DNA from: Myxococcota bacterium
Lineage (GTDB): Bacteria; Myxococcota_A; UBA9160; UBA4427
Assembly (NCBI GenBank): GCA_041389495.1
Contig: JAWKRT010000001.1
Coordinates: 1,426,001 to 1,490,000 of the forward strand
Direction of reading: 5' to 3'
Length of the DNA stretch: 64,000 bases
Positions 47,424-55,155 of the stretch are shown piece by piece. The notes below the pieces were generated by a model. It saw nothing but the letters and a program-made list of their open reading frames with translations, did not search any database and was not told where the DNA came from. The translations under genes were made by a program, and so were the position numbers. Each line of letters begins with the position of its first letter. Within the stretch, counting starts at the first letter, position 1.

Positions 47424-48623
47424 CTAGCAGCAGCTCCCGTCGCCGCACGTCTCCGTCGCGCGGTAGGCCTCGCCCTTCGTCTCGCGGGGGCTGCGCGGCG
47501 TCGTGCGCGCGCAGTCGAACGCGCGGCGCGCGTCCGCCGGGATCGCGATGCGCGGCTCGATCGCGATCGTCTCCGGCGCATACGGCTCGCGCGTCAGCAG
47601 CGCGAACGTCTTCGCGCACACCGCGTGGCGCACGCCGCGCTCGAACACGTGCCCGTCGTCGTCCTCCACGCGTCGCCACGGGCCGCGGTAGACGACGGCC
47701 TGGTTCGCTTCGAGGCACGCGCCGTGCTTGCCCTTGTGCGCGGTCACCGTCACCGAGCGGAACACGATGCCGTCGACCACCGCGAACGGCTCGCTCTCCC
47801 ACTTCGCGATCGAGATGCCGTGGAAGCCCGCCTCCTCGAGTGCGCGCAGCAGGTCGAGCTCGTGGAACGCGCCGGAGATGCAGCCGCTCCACAGCTCCGG
47901 GTCGTCCTTCAGCGACGCCGGCACCGGCTCGTCGCTCACGATGTCCGAGATCGCGATGCGCCCGCCGCGCCGCAGCACGCGGAAGATCTCGCGCACGAGG
48001 CCGCGCTTGTCCTGCTCGCGCACGAGGTTCAGCACGCAGTTCGAGACGACGAGGTCGACGCTGTCGTCGGCGACGAGCGGCTCGTCGCGGCGCAGCCGCT
48101 CGCACTCGCGTTCGAGCACCGCGACGTCGTCGGCCGCGCGGACCGGGTGCGCGGCGAGCCAGGCGTCGACGCGGTCGAGGTCGAGCGCGAGGTCCTGGAT
48201 GCGTCCGCGCCGGAACTCGGTCGTCGCGAAGCCGACCGCGTCCGCGACGACGGGCGCGGCGCGCCGCGCGAGCGCGAGCATGTCGGGGTTCGCGTCGACG
48301 CCGATCACCCGGCCGCTCGGGCCGGCGATCTGCTGCGCGATGAAGGCGATCTTCCCGCCGCCGCTGCCGAGGTCGAGCACGGTGTCGCCCTCGCGCACGA
48401 AGCGCGACGGGTCGCCGCACCCGTAGTCGCGTTCGACGACCTCGTCGGGTACGACGGCGAGCCAGCGCGGGTCGTAGTCGACCGGGCAGCAGAGCGCGGC
48501 CTCGCGCACGCGCGCGGCCGCGGCGTACCGGTCGCGCACCGCGTCCTCGACGGCCGTGGGGCGCACGGCGTCACCGGCGGCGGTGCGATGTGCGGACTCG
48601 GAGTCGCGCTGGGGCGGGGTCAT
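47424..48623 (-). CDS. arsM: ArsM-type arsenite S-adenosylmethionine methyltransferase
   Basis: 399 residues. The SAM site is VLDLGSGGGK (83-91). Cysteines at the positions that bind As(III) in ArsM are all present: CCPVDY (45-46), YGCGD (69), SNCVLNL (195) and SGCISGAF (248). The protein ends TCGDGSCC, a metalloid-binding-like tail. An insert around residues 150-180 lengthens the domain relative to algal ArsM. It supplies methylated arsenicals to ArsS. GAGGAG precedes ATG 48623; first gene of the operon. Confidence 0.88.
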   Translation of the reverse strand: MTPPQRDSESAHRTAAGDAVRPTAVEDAVRDRYAAAARVREAALCCPVDYDPRWLAVVPDEVVERDYGCGDPSRFVREGDTVLDLGSGGGKIAFIAQQIAGPSGRVIGVDANPDMLALARRAAPVVADAVGFATTEFRRGRIQDLALDLDRVDAWLAAHPVRAADDVAVLERECERLRRDEPLVADDSVDLVVSNCVLNLVREQDKRGLVREIFRVLRRGGRIAISDIVSDEPVPASLKDDPELWSGCISGAFHELDLLRALEEAGFHGISIAKWESEPFAVVDGIVFRSVTVTAHKGKHGACLEANQAVVYRGPWRRVEDDDGHVFERGVRHAVCAKTFALLTREPYAPETIAIEPRIAIPADARRAFDCARTTPRSPRETKGEAYRATETCGDGSCC

Positions 48624-48686
48624 GCATCGCTCCTCTCGGCGCCTACGTCGAGGCGCGTTCGCCGGTTACGCCGCGTGCGCGTCCGC

Positions 48687-48692
48687 TATGCT
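48687..48692 (+). promoter_or_regulatory. -10-like TATGCT for the SDR/hydratase operon
   Basis: TATGCT followed by gcgctgcc, about 139 nt before ATG 48831. It lies in the 207-bp divergent gap to arsM. The -35 is weak. Confidence 0.35.
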
Positions 48693-48830
48693 GCGCTGCC
48701 CGCTCGACGGCGGCCGCGCCCGCACCCGGGCCGCCCGTCGTCGCCGCGGTTCCCCGAGCCACCGATGCATCGCCCGCCGCGCGGCGCGCCGCCGGCCGAG
48801 CGGTGCGCACCCACACGGGAGTCCCAGAGC

Positions 48831-49736
48831 ATGAGTGAGATTCGCTTCGACGGCCGCGTCGCGGTCATCACGGGCGCCGGCGGCGGCCTCGGCCGCACCT
48901 ATGCGCTCGAGCTCGCCCGCCGCGGCGCGAAGGTCGTCGTCAACGACCTCGGCGGTGCGGCCGACGGCACGGGCGGCACCGCGAGCGCCGCCGACGAGGT
49001 CGTGAAGGAGATCGAGGCCGCGGGCGGCACGGCCGTCGCAAACTACGACTCCGTGTCGACGCCCGAGGGCGGCGAGGCCATCGTGAAGACGGCGCTCGAC
49101 CAGTTCGGCAAGGTCGACATCGTGATCAACAACGCCGGCATCCTGCGCGACAAGAGCTTCGCGAACCTCGCCGACGAAGACCTGAAGATCGTGCTCGACG
49201 TCCATCTGCGAGGCGCTTTCTACGTCTCGCAGCCCGCGTTCCGCAACATGAAGGAGAACGGGTACGGCCGGTTCGTGTTCACGGCCTCGGGCGCCGGCGT
49301 GTTCGGCAACTTCGGCCAGACGAACTACGGCGCCGCGAAGATGGGCCTCGTCGGCCTGATGAACGTGCTCGCCGTCGAGGGTGCGAAGTACGGCATCAAG
49401 GCGAACACGATCCTGCCCGTCGCGAAGACGCGGCTCACCGAAGGGCTGCTCGGGCCGATGGCCGACAACCTCAACCCCGAGTGCGTGACGCCGCTCGTCA
49501 CCTACCTCGTCTCGGAGCAGTGCGAGCTCACGCACGAGATGTTCGACGTCGGCGGCGGTCGCTACGCGCGCGTCTTCATCGGGATGTGCCCGGGGTGGGT
49601 CGCCGGTCCGGGCGCCACGCCGTCGGCCGAGGAGGTGATGGCGAATCTCGGGAAGATCCGCGATCAGGACGGCTACACGGTTCCCACGAGCATCGCCGAC
49701 GAGATGAAGGCGATCCTCGCGAGCCTGCAGGGCTAG
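48831..49736 (+). CDS. Short-chain dehydrogenase of the MFE-2 (HSD17B4) dehydrogenase type
   Basis: 301 residues. NAD loop VITGAGGGLGRTYALELARRG, VNDLGG for NAD preference, NNAGI, and the catalytic set Ser in TASGAG plus YGAAK. The C-terminal segment (DEMFDVGGGRYARVFIG-like) and the length match the (3R)-hydroxyacyl-CoA dehydrogenase domain of peroxisomal multifunctional enzyme 2. It would oxidise (R)-3-hydroxyacyl-CoA. Followed after 15 nt by the matching hydratase, so the two reproduce MFE-2 as separate subunits. Confidence 0.88.
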   Translation: MSEIRFDGRVAVITGAGGGLGRTYALELARRGAKVVVNDLGGAADGTGGTASAADEVVKEIEAAGGTAVANYDSVSTPEGGEAIVKTALDQFGKVDIVINNAGILRDKSFANLADEDLKIVLDVHLRGAFYVSQPAFRNMKENGYGRFVFTASGAGVFGNFGQTNYGAAKMGLVGLMNVLAVEGAKYGIKANTILPVAKTRLTEGLLGPMADNLNPECVTPLVTYLVSEQCELTHEMFDVGGGRYARVFIGMCPGWVAGPGATPSAEEVMANLGKIRDQDGYTVPTSIADEMKAILASLQG

Positions 49737-49751
49737 GCGGAGGGAGGCGAG

Positions 49752-50606
49752 ATGCCGATCGATCCCAGCAAGGCCCTCGGCCACGAGTTCGCGCCCTCGC
49801 AGGGCGCGTACTCGAAGGACGACGTGATCCTCTACCACCTCGGCGTCGGCGCCGGGAACCCGGCGACGGATCCGAACGAGCTCGAGTACACCTACGAGAA
49901 GAACCTGAAGGTGCTGCCGAGCTTCGGCGTGATCCCGGTGTTCGGCGCGATCGCGAACATCGGCGCGACGCCGGGGCTCCAGTTCAACCTCGCGATGCTC
50001 CTCCACGGCGAGCAGGACATCCAGATCCACCGCACGATCCCGCCGGAGGCCGAGATCGAGAGCCGCGGGCGCGTCGCCGAGCTCTGGGACAAGGGCAAGG
50101 CGTGTCTCGCGGTGATCGAGATGAACACGAAGGAGAAGGGCGGCGACGAGCTCTTCACGAATCGCTTCTCGCTCTTCCTGCGCGGCGAGGGCGGCTTCGG
50201 CGGCGAGCCCGGGCCGAAGGTCGGGAACGAGGCGCCGGGACGCGCTCCCGACGGGACGTGCGAGCGCACGCTGCTCCCGCAGCAGGCGCTCCTCTACCGC
50301 CTCTCGGGCGACAAGAACCCGCTCCACGCCGACCCGGACTTCGCGAAGATGGCGGGCTTCGACCGCCCGATCATCCACGGGCTGTGCTCGTACGGCATCA
50401 CGCTCAAGGCCGTGGTCGACGAGGCGCTCGGCGGCGACACGACGAAGGTCGGGCGCTGGCAGGCGCGCTTCGCGGGCGTCGGCTTCCCGGGCGAGACCTA
50501 CACGATCTCGTGGTGGAACGAGGGCGACAAGGTGCTCGTGCAGACGAACTCGAAGTCGCGCGACGGGGCGCCCGTCATCACGAACGCGGCCGTCACGCTT
50601 CGCTAG
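49752..50606 (+). CDS. MaoC-type enoyl-CoA hydratase 2 (MFE-2 hydratase domain)
   Basis: 284 residues, a double hot-dog fold. The N-terminal pseudo-half (KDDVILYHLGVGAG, TYEKNLKVLPSFGVI) resembles the MFE-2 hydratase-2 unit. The catalytic half has YRLSGDKNPLHADPDFAK with Asp187 and His192, then RPIIHGLC. It hydrates trans-2-enoyl-CoA to (R)-3-hydroxyacyl-CoA, the substrate of the dehydrogenase upstream. A strong terminator follows at 50637. Confidence 0.92.
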   Translation: MPIDPSKALGHEFAPSQGAYSKDDVILYHLGVGAGNPATDPNELEYTYEKNLKVLPSFGVIPVFGAIANIGATPGLQFNLAMLLHGEQDIQIHRTIPPEAEIESRGRVAELWDKGKACLAVIEMNTKEKGGDELFTNRFSLFLRGEGGFGGEPGPKVGNEAPGRAPDGTCERTLLPQQALLYRLSGDKNPLHADPDFAKMAGFDRPIIHGLCSYGITLKAVVDEALGGDTTKVGRWQARFAGVGFPGETYTISWWNEGDKVLVQTNSKSRDGAPVITNAAVTLR

Positions 50607-50636
50607 TCGAGAGCGACGGGGGCGAGTGCATCGCAC

Positions 50637-50673
50637 GGGGCCGGGGAGGCGACTCTCCGGCCCCTTCTCCTTT
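50637..50673 (+). terminator. Rho-independent terminator with GCGA tetraloop
   Basis: 12-bp stem ggggccggggag/ctctccggcccc (one G-U) closed by a GNRA loop gcga, then ttctccttt. It ends the SDR-hydratase transcript and may also serve the opposite strand. Confidence 0.8.
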
Positions 50674-50688
50674 GCGCGTCGCGGCGGG

Positions 50689-51165
50689 TCAGCGGGCGAT
50701 CAACGCGTCGAGCACGGGCCAGTCGATCGCCGTCTGGGCGGCGAACGCCGCGAGCAGGAGCTCGCGATCGGCCGGCCCCTCGCCGGTGCGGAAGGCGTCG
50801 ACGCAGGCGCGCAGCTTCGCCTCCTCGGGCTCGGGCGGGAAGTCGTCCTTCAGCGAGCCCTCGTCGTGCGCGAGGCCGAGCGCGTCGAGCCACTCGACGA
50901 GCACGTCCTTCCTCACCTGCAGGAAGTAGACGGCGAGCATCTCCTCGGCGAGCGGGTCGGCGCCGACGCGCGCGAGCGCGCGCCGCATCGCCGCGGCCTT
51001 CTTGTCCTTCGGCAGCTTGGCCACCGAGCCGGGCCGGCTCTTCATCGCGGCGGCGGCCGCGTGCACCATCTGCGCGTACATCGGCGCGGCCTCGGCCGCG
51101 AGCCCGTCGAAGAAGTGCTCGGCCACGTCGGCCGACATCGCCGCGAAGATCTGGTAGGGACGCAT
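50689..51165 (-). CDS. Hypothetical helical protein, 158 aa, downstream of ctaA
   Basis: Predicted all-alpha and soluble: MRPYQIFAAMSADVAEHFFDGL, MYAQMVHAAAAAMKSRPGSVAKLPKDKKAAAMRRAL, EEMLAVYFLQVRKDVLVEWLDAL. No signal peptide. I do not recognise a named family, though the pattern looks conserved and codon use is normal. It starts 9 nt after the ctaA stop, so the two form an operon. Confidence 0.7.
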   Translation of the reverse strand: MRPYQIFAAMSADVAEHFFDGLAAEAAPMYAQMVHAAAAAMKSRPGSVAKLPKDKKAAAMRRALARVGADPLAEEMLAVYFLQVRKDVLVEWLDALGLAHDEGSLKDDFPPEPEEAKLRACVDAFRTGEGPADRELLLAAFAAQTAIDWPVLDALIAR

Positions 51166-51174
51166 GGGCTGGCC

Positions 51175-52137
51175 TCATAGCACACCGCCGCGCGGCGCGT
51201 CCGGTGCGGCGAGCACCTCGCGGACCGACACGGCGACGAGCAGCACGAGCACGGCGGCGAGCAGCGAGTGCAGCCCCGTGACCTCGACCGGGACGCGCAG
51301 CAGCACGTTCGCGACGCCGACGGCGACCTGCGCGAGCGCGACTGCGAAGGCGAGCGCCATGCGGCGCGCGGTGCGTCCCCGGCCGCGCCCGACGGCGGCC
51401 GCCGCCCCGAGCACCGCGACCAGCGTGTAGGCGCCGAGGCGGTGCGCGAGGTGGATGCCGCGCGCGCCCGCGAAGCCCGGGAACCACTCGCCGGCGTGGC
51501 ACGCCGGCCACTCGTCGCAGGCGAGCGCGGCGAACTTCGACGACACGAGGCCGCCGAGCACGAGCTGCGCGAGCAGTGCGACGGCGGCGGCGAGCACGGC
51601 GGCGCGCAGGGCGGGAGCCACCGGCGCGGCCGCGGCGCTCGCGCCCCGGCCGCGCGCCGCGTCGGCGAGGCGCGCCGCCGCCAGCGCGAAGCTCGCGTTG
51701 ACCGCGTTGCCCGTGAGCAGGTGGGAGGTGACCGTCCACGACGCGAGCAGGTGCCAGACCGTGAGCGCCCCGAGCACCACCTGCACGGCGAGCAGCGCGG
51801 CCGACGCCGCGAGCCAGGGCCCCGCGATGCGCCGCGTCGCCGGCCGCAGCAGCGCGAGCGCGGCGAGCACGACGAACAGGAGCGAGACCGTGCCCGCGAC
51901 GGCGCGGTGCCCGACCTCGAACGCGACCTTCAGGTCGAAATCCGGGACCACCCGGCCGTGGCAGAGCGGCCAGTCGGGGCACGCGAGCCCCGCGCCGTGC
52001 GCGCGCACCATCGCCCCGAGCACGATCAGCCCGGTCGTGAGCCCGACGAGCGCGCGGAACCCGCGCGCGAGGCGCGCGGCGTGGTCGGCGTCGGAGTCGG
52101 TCGGGGCGGCCGGCGGCGGGCCGGAGGCAGGGGGCAT
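51175..52137 (-). CDS. ctaA: Haem A synthase (CtaA/COX15 family)
   Basis: 320 residues with eight membrane helices in two four-helix halves. Each half has a cysteine pair on the outer loop (LACPDWPLCHG and LACDEWPACHAGEW) and haem-ligand histidines (VRAHGAGL, FEVGHRAVAGT, TSHLLTGN, IHLAHRLGAYT, TGLHSLLA). It converts haem O to haem A for aa3-type oxidase. ctaB and oxidase genes are not in the window. A -10 TAGCGT lies at 52172-52177. Confidence 0.93.
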   Translation of the reverse strand: MPPASGPPPAAPTDSDADHAARLARGFRALVGLTTGLIVLGAMVRAHGAGLACPDWPLCHGRVVPDFDLKVAFEVGHRAVAGTVSLLFVVLAALALLRPATRRIAGPWLAASAALLAVQVVLGALTVWHLLASWTVTSHLLTGNAVNASFALAAARLADAARGRGASAAAAPVAPALRAAVLAAAVALLAQLVLGGLVSSKFAALACDEWPACHAGEWFPGFAGARGIHLAHRLGAYTLVAVLGAAAAVGRGRGRTARRMALAFAVALAQVAVGVANVLLRVPVEVTGLHSLLAAVLVLLVAVSVREVLAAPDAPRGGVL

Positions 52138-52171
52138 GCGGGGCTCACTCGGTCGGAGGCGGGCGGCGCGG

Positions 52172-52177
52172 ACGCTA
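52172..52177 (-). promoter_or_regulatory. -10-like TAGCGT of ctaA
   Basis: Minus-strand TAGCGT about 35 nt before the ctaA ATG, in the divergent gap to the gene at 52296. Confidence 0.3.
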
Positions 52178-52295
52178 GCGAAGGCGGCCCGGCCCCGGGC
52201 CCGCGCGCCGGCGCGCGCTCGTGCGGGCGCAGAAAATCGCGCGGATGCCGCGCACGCGTTCAGGCTTTTGACGTTCGTTGCCGATAGGGCGCACC

Positions 52296-52745
52296 ATGAG
52301 TGCAGGAACCGCCTCCGTGAGCGACGACCCCCGCAAGCTTCGATCCCTCGTCGAGCGAGCCTCGCTGCTCGCCCTGCAGCACGAGGTCCCGTCCGTCATG
52401 GTCGGGCTCATCGCGCCGCGCGGCGACCGGCGGTTCCCCGACTTCGTCGACTTCGTCGAGAGCGCGCTGCGCGTCGAGGACGGCGTCTTCCGCATGACGC
52501 GCGAGCGCACCGTGCTCCACCTCGCCGACGTCGATCGCACGACCGCGGAGGAGACGCTGGCCCGCGTGCTCGGCCGCTTCCAGGACGAGTTCCCGACCTC
52601 GGCCGAGCTCACCTACGAGTCGTACTTCGTCGAGATCCTGCCCGGCCGCGGCGAGCTCACCGTGAAGGACGTGCTGCCGCAGCTCTTCGGGGCCGAGCCG
52701 ATCGCCGGCGACGACGCCGGCGCGGACGGCGAGACCGTCCACTAG
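52296..52745 (+). CDS. Hypothetical protein, 149 aa, possibly a degenerate nucleotidyl-cyclase-like fold
   Basis: Soluble, mixed alpha/beta. The core FVESALRVEDGVFRMTRERTVLHLADVDRTTAEETLARVLGRF has the spacing of the second half of GGDEF domains (RxxD-x4-R...hhhhLxxxDxxxAxxxxERh), but no GGDEF motif and no usable active site. I would not call it a cyclase. ATG 52296 was chosen as the first good start. It stands alone between divergent ctaA and convergent acyl-CoA dehydrogenase. Confidence 0.6.
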   Translation: MSAGTASVSDDPRKLRSLVERASLLALQHEVPSVMVGLIAPRGDRRFPDFVDFVESALRVEDGVFRMTRERTVLHLADVDRTTAEETLARVLGRFQDEFPTSAELTYESYFVEILPGRGELTVKDVLPQLFGAEPIAGDDAGADGETVH

Positions 52746-52779
52746 CCGCGGCGACGCGCCCCGCGGCGCCGCCGGCCCG

Positions 52780-53865
52780 TCACAGCCAGCGCGGAGAGTC
52801 CTCGACGTCGCGCGCGATCTGCGCGAGGCACTCCTCGGCGGTGCCCCACGCGAGCGCGCGGTCCTTGCCGCGGATCGAGAAGAAGTACAGGTCGTTCTCC
52901 TCGATCAGCCCCTGGCCGCCGTGCAGCTGGTGGGCCTGCATCGTGACGTACGCGACCGAACGCGAGGCCGAGGCCTTCGCGATCGCGACGTCGTGCGACG
53001 TGGCGCGCCCGTTCTCGAGCCCGTCGAGCAGCTCGTAGACGAGGAAGCGGTTGCTCTCGACCTGCATGCACATGTCGGCCGCGTGGTGCTGCACCGCCTG
53101 GAACGCGGCGAGCGGCTGGCCGAACTGCACGCGCACGTTCGTGTAGGCGACCGTCATCTCGAGCGCGACCTCCATGCACCCGAGCAGCTGCGCGCAGGTG
53201 AGTGCGCGCGCGACATCGACGAGGCGGTCGACCGCGTCGGTGCCGGCGACGCGGCGCGCGGGTACGCCCGCGTAGCGCACCGTCGACTGCGGCGTGCGGC
53301 CGGTGCCGTGGCGGGCCTCGAGCGTCACGCCCGGCGCCGCGCGCTCGACGAGGTAGAGCCCGCGGCCCTCCGGCCCGACCGCGACGACGAGGTGGTGCGT
53401 CGCGAAGTCGGCGTAGTCGACGTAGTCCTTCTCGCCGGTGAGCGCGCCCTTCGCGTCGACGCGCGCCTCGACGCGGCCGAGGTCGTCGTCGGCCTCGAGC
53501 ACCGCGGGCACGACGATCGCCGCCCCCTTCACGATCGCCGCGAGCAGCGCGCTCTCGTCGCCGTCCGCGAAGCGCGCGAGCGCGATCGCGCTCGTCATCA
53601 CCTCGGTGGCGGGAACGACCGCGGCGCGCCGCGCGAGCTCGTGCACGAAGATGCCCGCCTCGACGAGGCCGGCGTCGCCGCCGCCGACCGCCTCGGGGAG
53701 CGGGATGCCGAGCCAGCCCTGGTTCGAGATCGCCTCCCACAGCTTGTCGTCGGCGGCGCGCTTCTGCTCGTGCTCGCGCACGCGGTCGAACGGCACCTCG
53801 TCCTCGACGTACTGGCGGACGGTCGTCTGCAGCAGCTGCTGCGTCTCGGTGAAGTCGGGATTCAT
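52780..53865 (-). CDS. Acyl-CoA dehydrogenase family protein, shorter partner
   Basis: 361 residues. N-terminal helical region MNPDFTETQQLLQTTVRQYV, WEAISNQGWLGIPLPEAVGG, then the C-terminal helical bundle with YTNVRVQFGQPLAAFQAVQH and AHQLHGGQGLIEENDLYFF. The beta domain in the middle is divergent and lacks the usual FAD-contact WITN-type motif. Together with the 385-residue gene just upstream it resembles heterotetrameric ACADs (FadE26/FadE27-like) of steroid side-chain or branched acyl-CoA oxidation. One subunit of such pairs normally carries most of the FAD site. Confidence 0.85.
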   Translation of the reverse strand: MNPDFTETQQLLQTTVRQYVEDEVPFDRVREHEQKRAADDKLWEAISNQGWLGIPLPEAVGGGDAGLVEAGIFVHELARRAAVVPATEVMTSAIALARFADGDESALLAAIVKGAAIVVPAVLEADDDLGRVEARVDAKGALTGEKDYVDYADFATHHLVVAVGPEGRGLYLVERAAPGVTLEARHGTGRTPQSTVRYAGVPARRVAGTDAVDRLVDVARALTCAQLLGCMEVALEMTVAYTNVRVQFGQPLAAFQAVQHHAADMCMQVESNRFLVYELLDGLENGRATSHDVAIAKASASRSVAYVTMQAHQLHGGQGLIEENDLYFFSIRGKDRALAWGTAEECLAQIARDVEDSPRWL

Positions 53866-53899
53866 CTCGCTCTCCTCGCCTCGCGTGCCGGGTGCGCGC

Positions 53900-55057
53900 C
53901 TAGCGCGTCATGCCGAGGTGGCGCGTCGCGATGATGCTGCGCTGCACCTCGTTGGTGCCGCCGCCGAACCGCAGGATCGGCGACGAGAGGTAGTTGCCCT
54001 GGACGTGCGCGTCGGCGATCGCGCGCGCGTCCTCGCGCGCGAGCCCGCCCTGCCGGCCGAGGATGTCGAGCAGCAGCGTCGACATGCGGTAGCGCAGCTC
54101 GCTGCCCGAGATCTTCGCCATCGACGCCTCGCCGGGCTTGATCGCGCCGCGCGCGATCGTCACCGCGTTGCGGATCGCGAGCGCGCGGTGGCGCTGCAGC
54201 TCGACGCGCAGCTCGGCCAGGCGGTTGCGCACGACCGGGTCGCGCAGCTTCTCCGGCGCGTGCGCGCGCAGGTGCTCGACGACGACGTCGTAGTTGCGCA
54301 CGAGGTTGCTCGTCGGCGAGAGGCCGACGCGCTCGTGGTTGAGCGCGTGCATGATGATGGGCCAGCCGCCGTGGAGCGGCGGCAGCACGTCCTCGTCGGG
54401 GACGAAGACGTCGTCGTAGAAGGTCTCGTACGTGCTCATCCCGCTCATGGTCTTGAGCGGACGGATCGTGACGCCGGGCGAGTCCGTCTTCACGATCAGC
54501 ACCGAGATGCCCTGGTGTCGCTTCGCGTCGGGGTCGGTGCGCGTCGCGAGCCAGATGTGCGTCGAGTGCGCGGCGAGCGACGTCCAGATCTTCTGGCCGT
54601 TCACCTTCCAGCCGCCGTCGACCTTCTCGCCCTTCGTGCGCAGCGCGGCGAGGTCGGTCCCCGCGTTCGGCTCGCTGTAGCCGATCGCGAACGTGAGCTC
54701 GCCGTTCCAGATGCCGGGGAGGTACTTCTCCTTCTGCACGTCCGTGCCGTACTGCGCGATCGACGGCGCGACCGACGTGAACGTCAGGTTGCCGTACGGC
54801 ATGCGCCAGTACTCCATGGTCTCGACGAGGATGAACTGGTACAGCGGGTCGCGACCTTCGCCGCCCATCTCGCGGGGCCAGCACATGCGCATCCAGCCCT
54901 TGTCCTGCAGCGCCTCGAAGTAGCGGCGCGTGAGGGGGCCGGGCGCGCCCTCGCGCTCGCGCGTCTCCTGCACGAGCTCGGGCGTGCGCCACTCGCGGAC
55001 GAAGGCTTCGATCTCGTCGCGGAAGGCGAGGTACTCGTCGGGCCATCGGAAGTCCAT
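53900..55057 (-). CDS. Acyl-CoA dehydrogenase, larger partner
   Basis: 385 residues with full family features: YGTDVQKEKYLPGIWNGELTFAIGYSEPNAGTDLA, WKVNGQKIWTS (FAD contact) and FGGGTNEVQRSIIATRHLGM at the C-terminus. It introduces the alpha-beta double bond and passes electrons to ETF. GAGGAG precedes the ATG, and an extended -10 TGATAGAGT lies at 55100-55108. The 34-nt gap to the second ACAD gene indicates an operon encoding a mixed complex. Confidence 0.93.
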   Translation of the reverse strand: MDFRWPDEYLAFRDEIEAFVREWRTPELVQETREREGAPGPLTRRYFEALQDKGWMRMCWPREMGGEGRDPLYQFILVETMEYWRMPYGNLTFTSVAPSIAQYGTDVQKEKYLPGIWNGELTFAIGYSEPNAGTDLAALRTKGEKVDGGWKVNGQKIWTSLAAHSTHIWLATRTDPDAKRHQGISVLIVKTDSPGVTIRPLKTMSGMSTYETFYDDVFVPDEDVLPPLHGGWPIIMHALNHERVGLSPTSNLVRNYDVVVEHLRAHAPEKLRDPVVRNRLAELRVELQRHRALAIRNAVTIARGAIKPGEASMAKISGSELRYRMSTLLLDILGRQGGLAREDARAIADAHVQGNYLSSPILRFGGGTNEVQRSIIATRHLGMTR

Positions 55058-55099
55058 GGAAGCTCCTCGGTGCGGTCGGGTCCGTCGGGCGAGCCGGGC

Positions 55100-55108
55100 A
55101 CTCTATCA
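55100..55108 (-). promoter_or_regulatory. Extended -10 TGATAGAGT of the ACAD operon
   Basis: Identical 9-mer to that before the arsC-like gene. It gives a leader of about 36 nt containing GAGGAG. Confidence 0.5.
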
Positions 55109-55126
55109 CCGCGCGGCGCCGCGCGG
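55109..55126. promoter_or_regulatory. 18-bp perfect palindrome next to the ACAD promoter
   Basis: CCGCGCGGCGCCGCGCGG directly abuts the extended -10, covering the spacer/-35 region. It is well placed for a repressor, though GC-only palindromes are common in this genome. Confidence 0.35.
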
Positions 55127-55155
55127 AGCCGCTGCGGGGCGGGGCCGCGCGCGGG

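Noticed and set aside
52268..52295. TTGACG and ACG-N4-TTGC before the gene at 52296, resembling sigma-70 or sigma-54 sites
   Set aside because: The -10 would have to overlap the start codon, and the sigma-54 -24 GG is TT. Neither site is complete.
52296..52745. Diguanylate cyclase (GGDEF) call
   Set aside because: Only a vague hydrophobic pattern fits. The GGDEF loop and metal ligands are absent.
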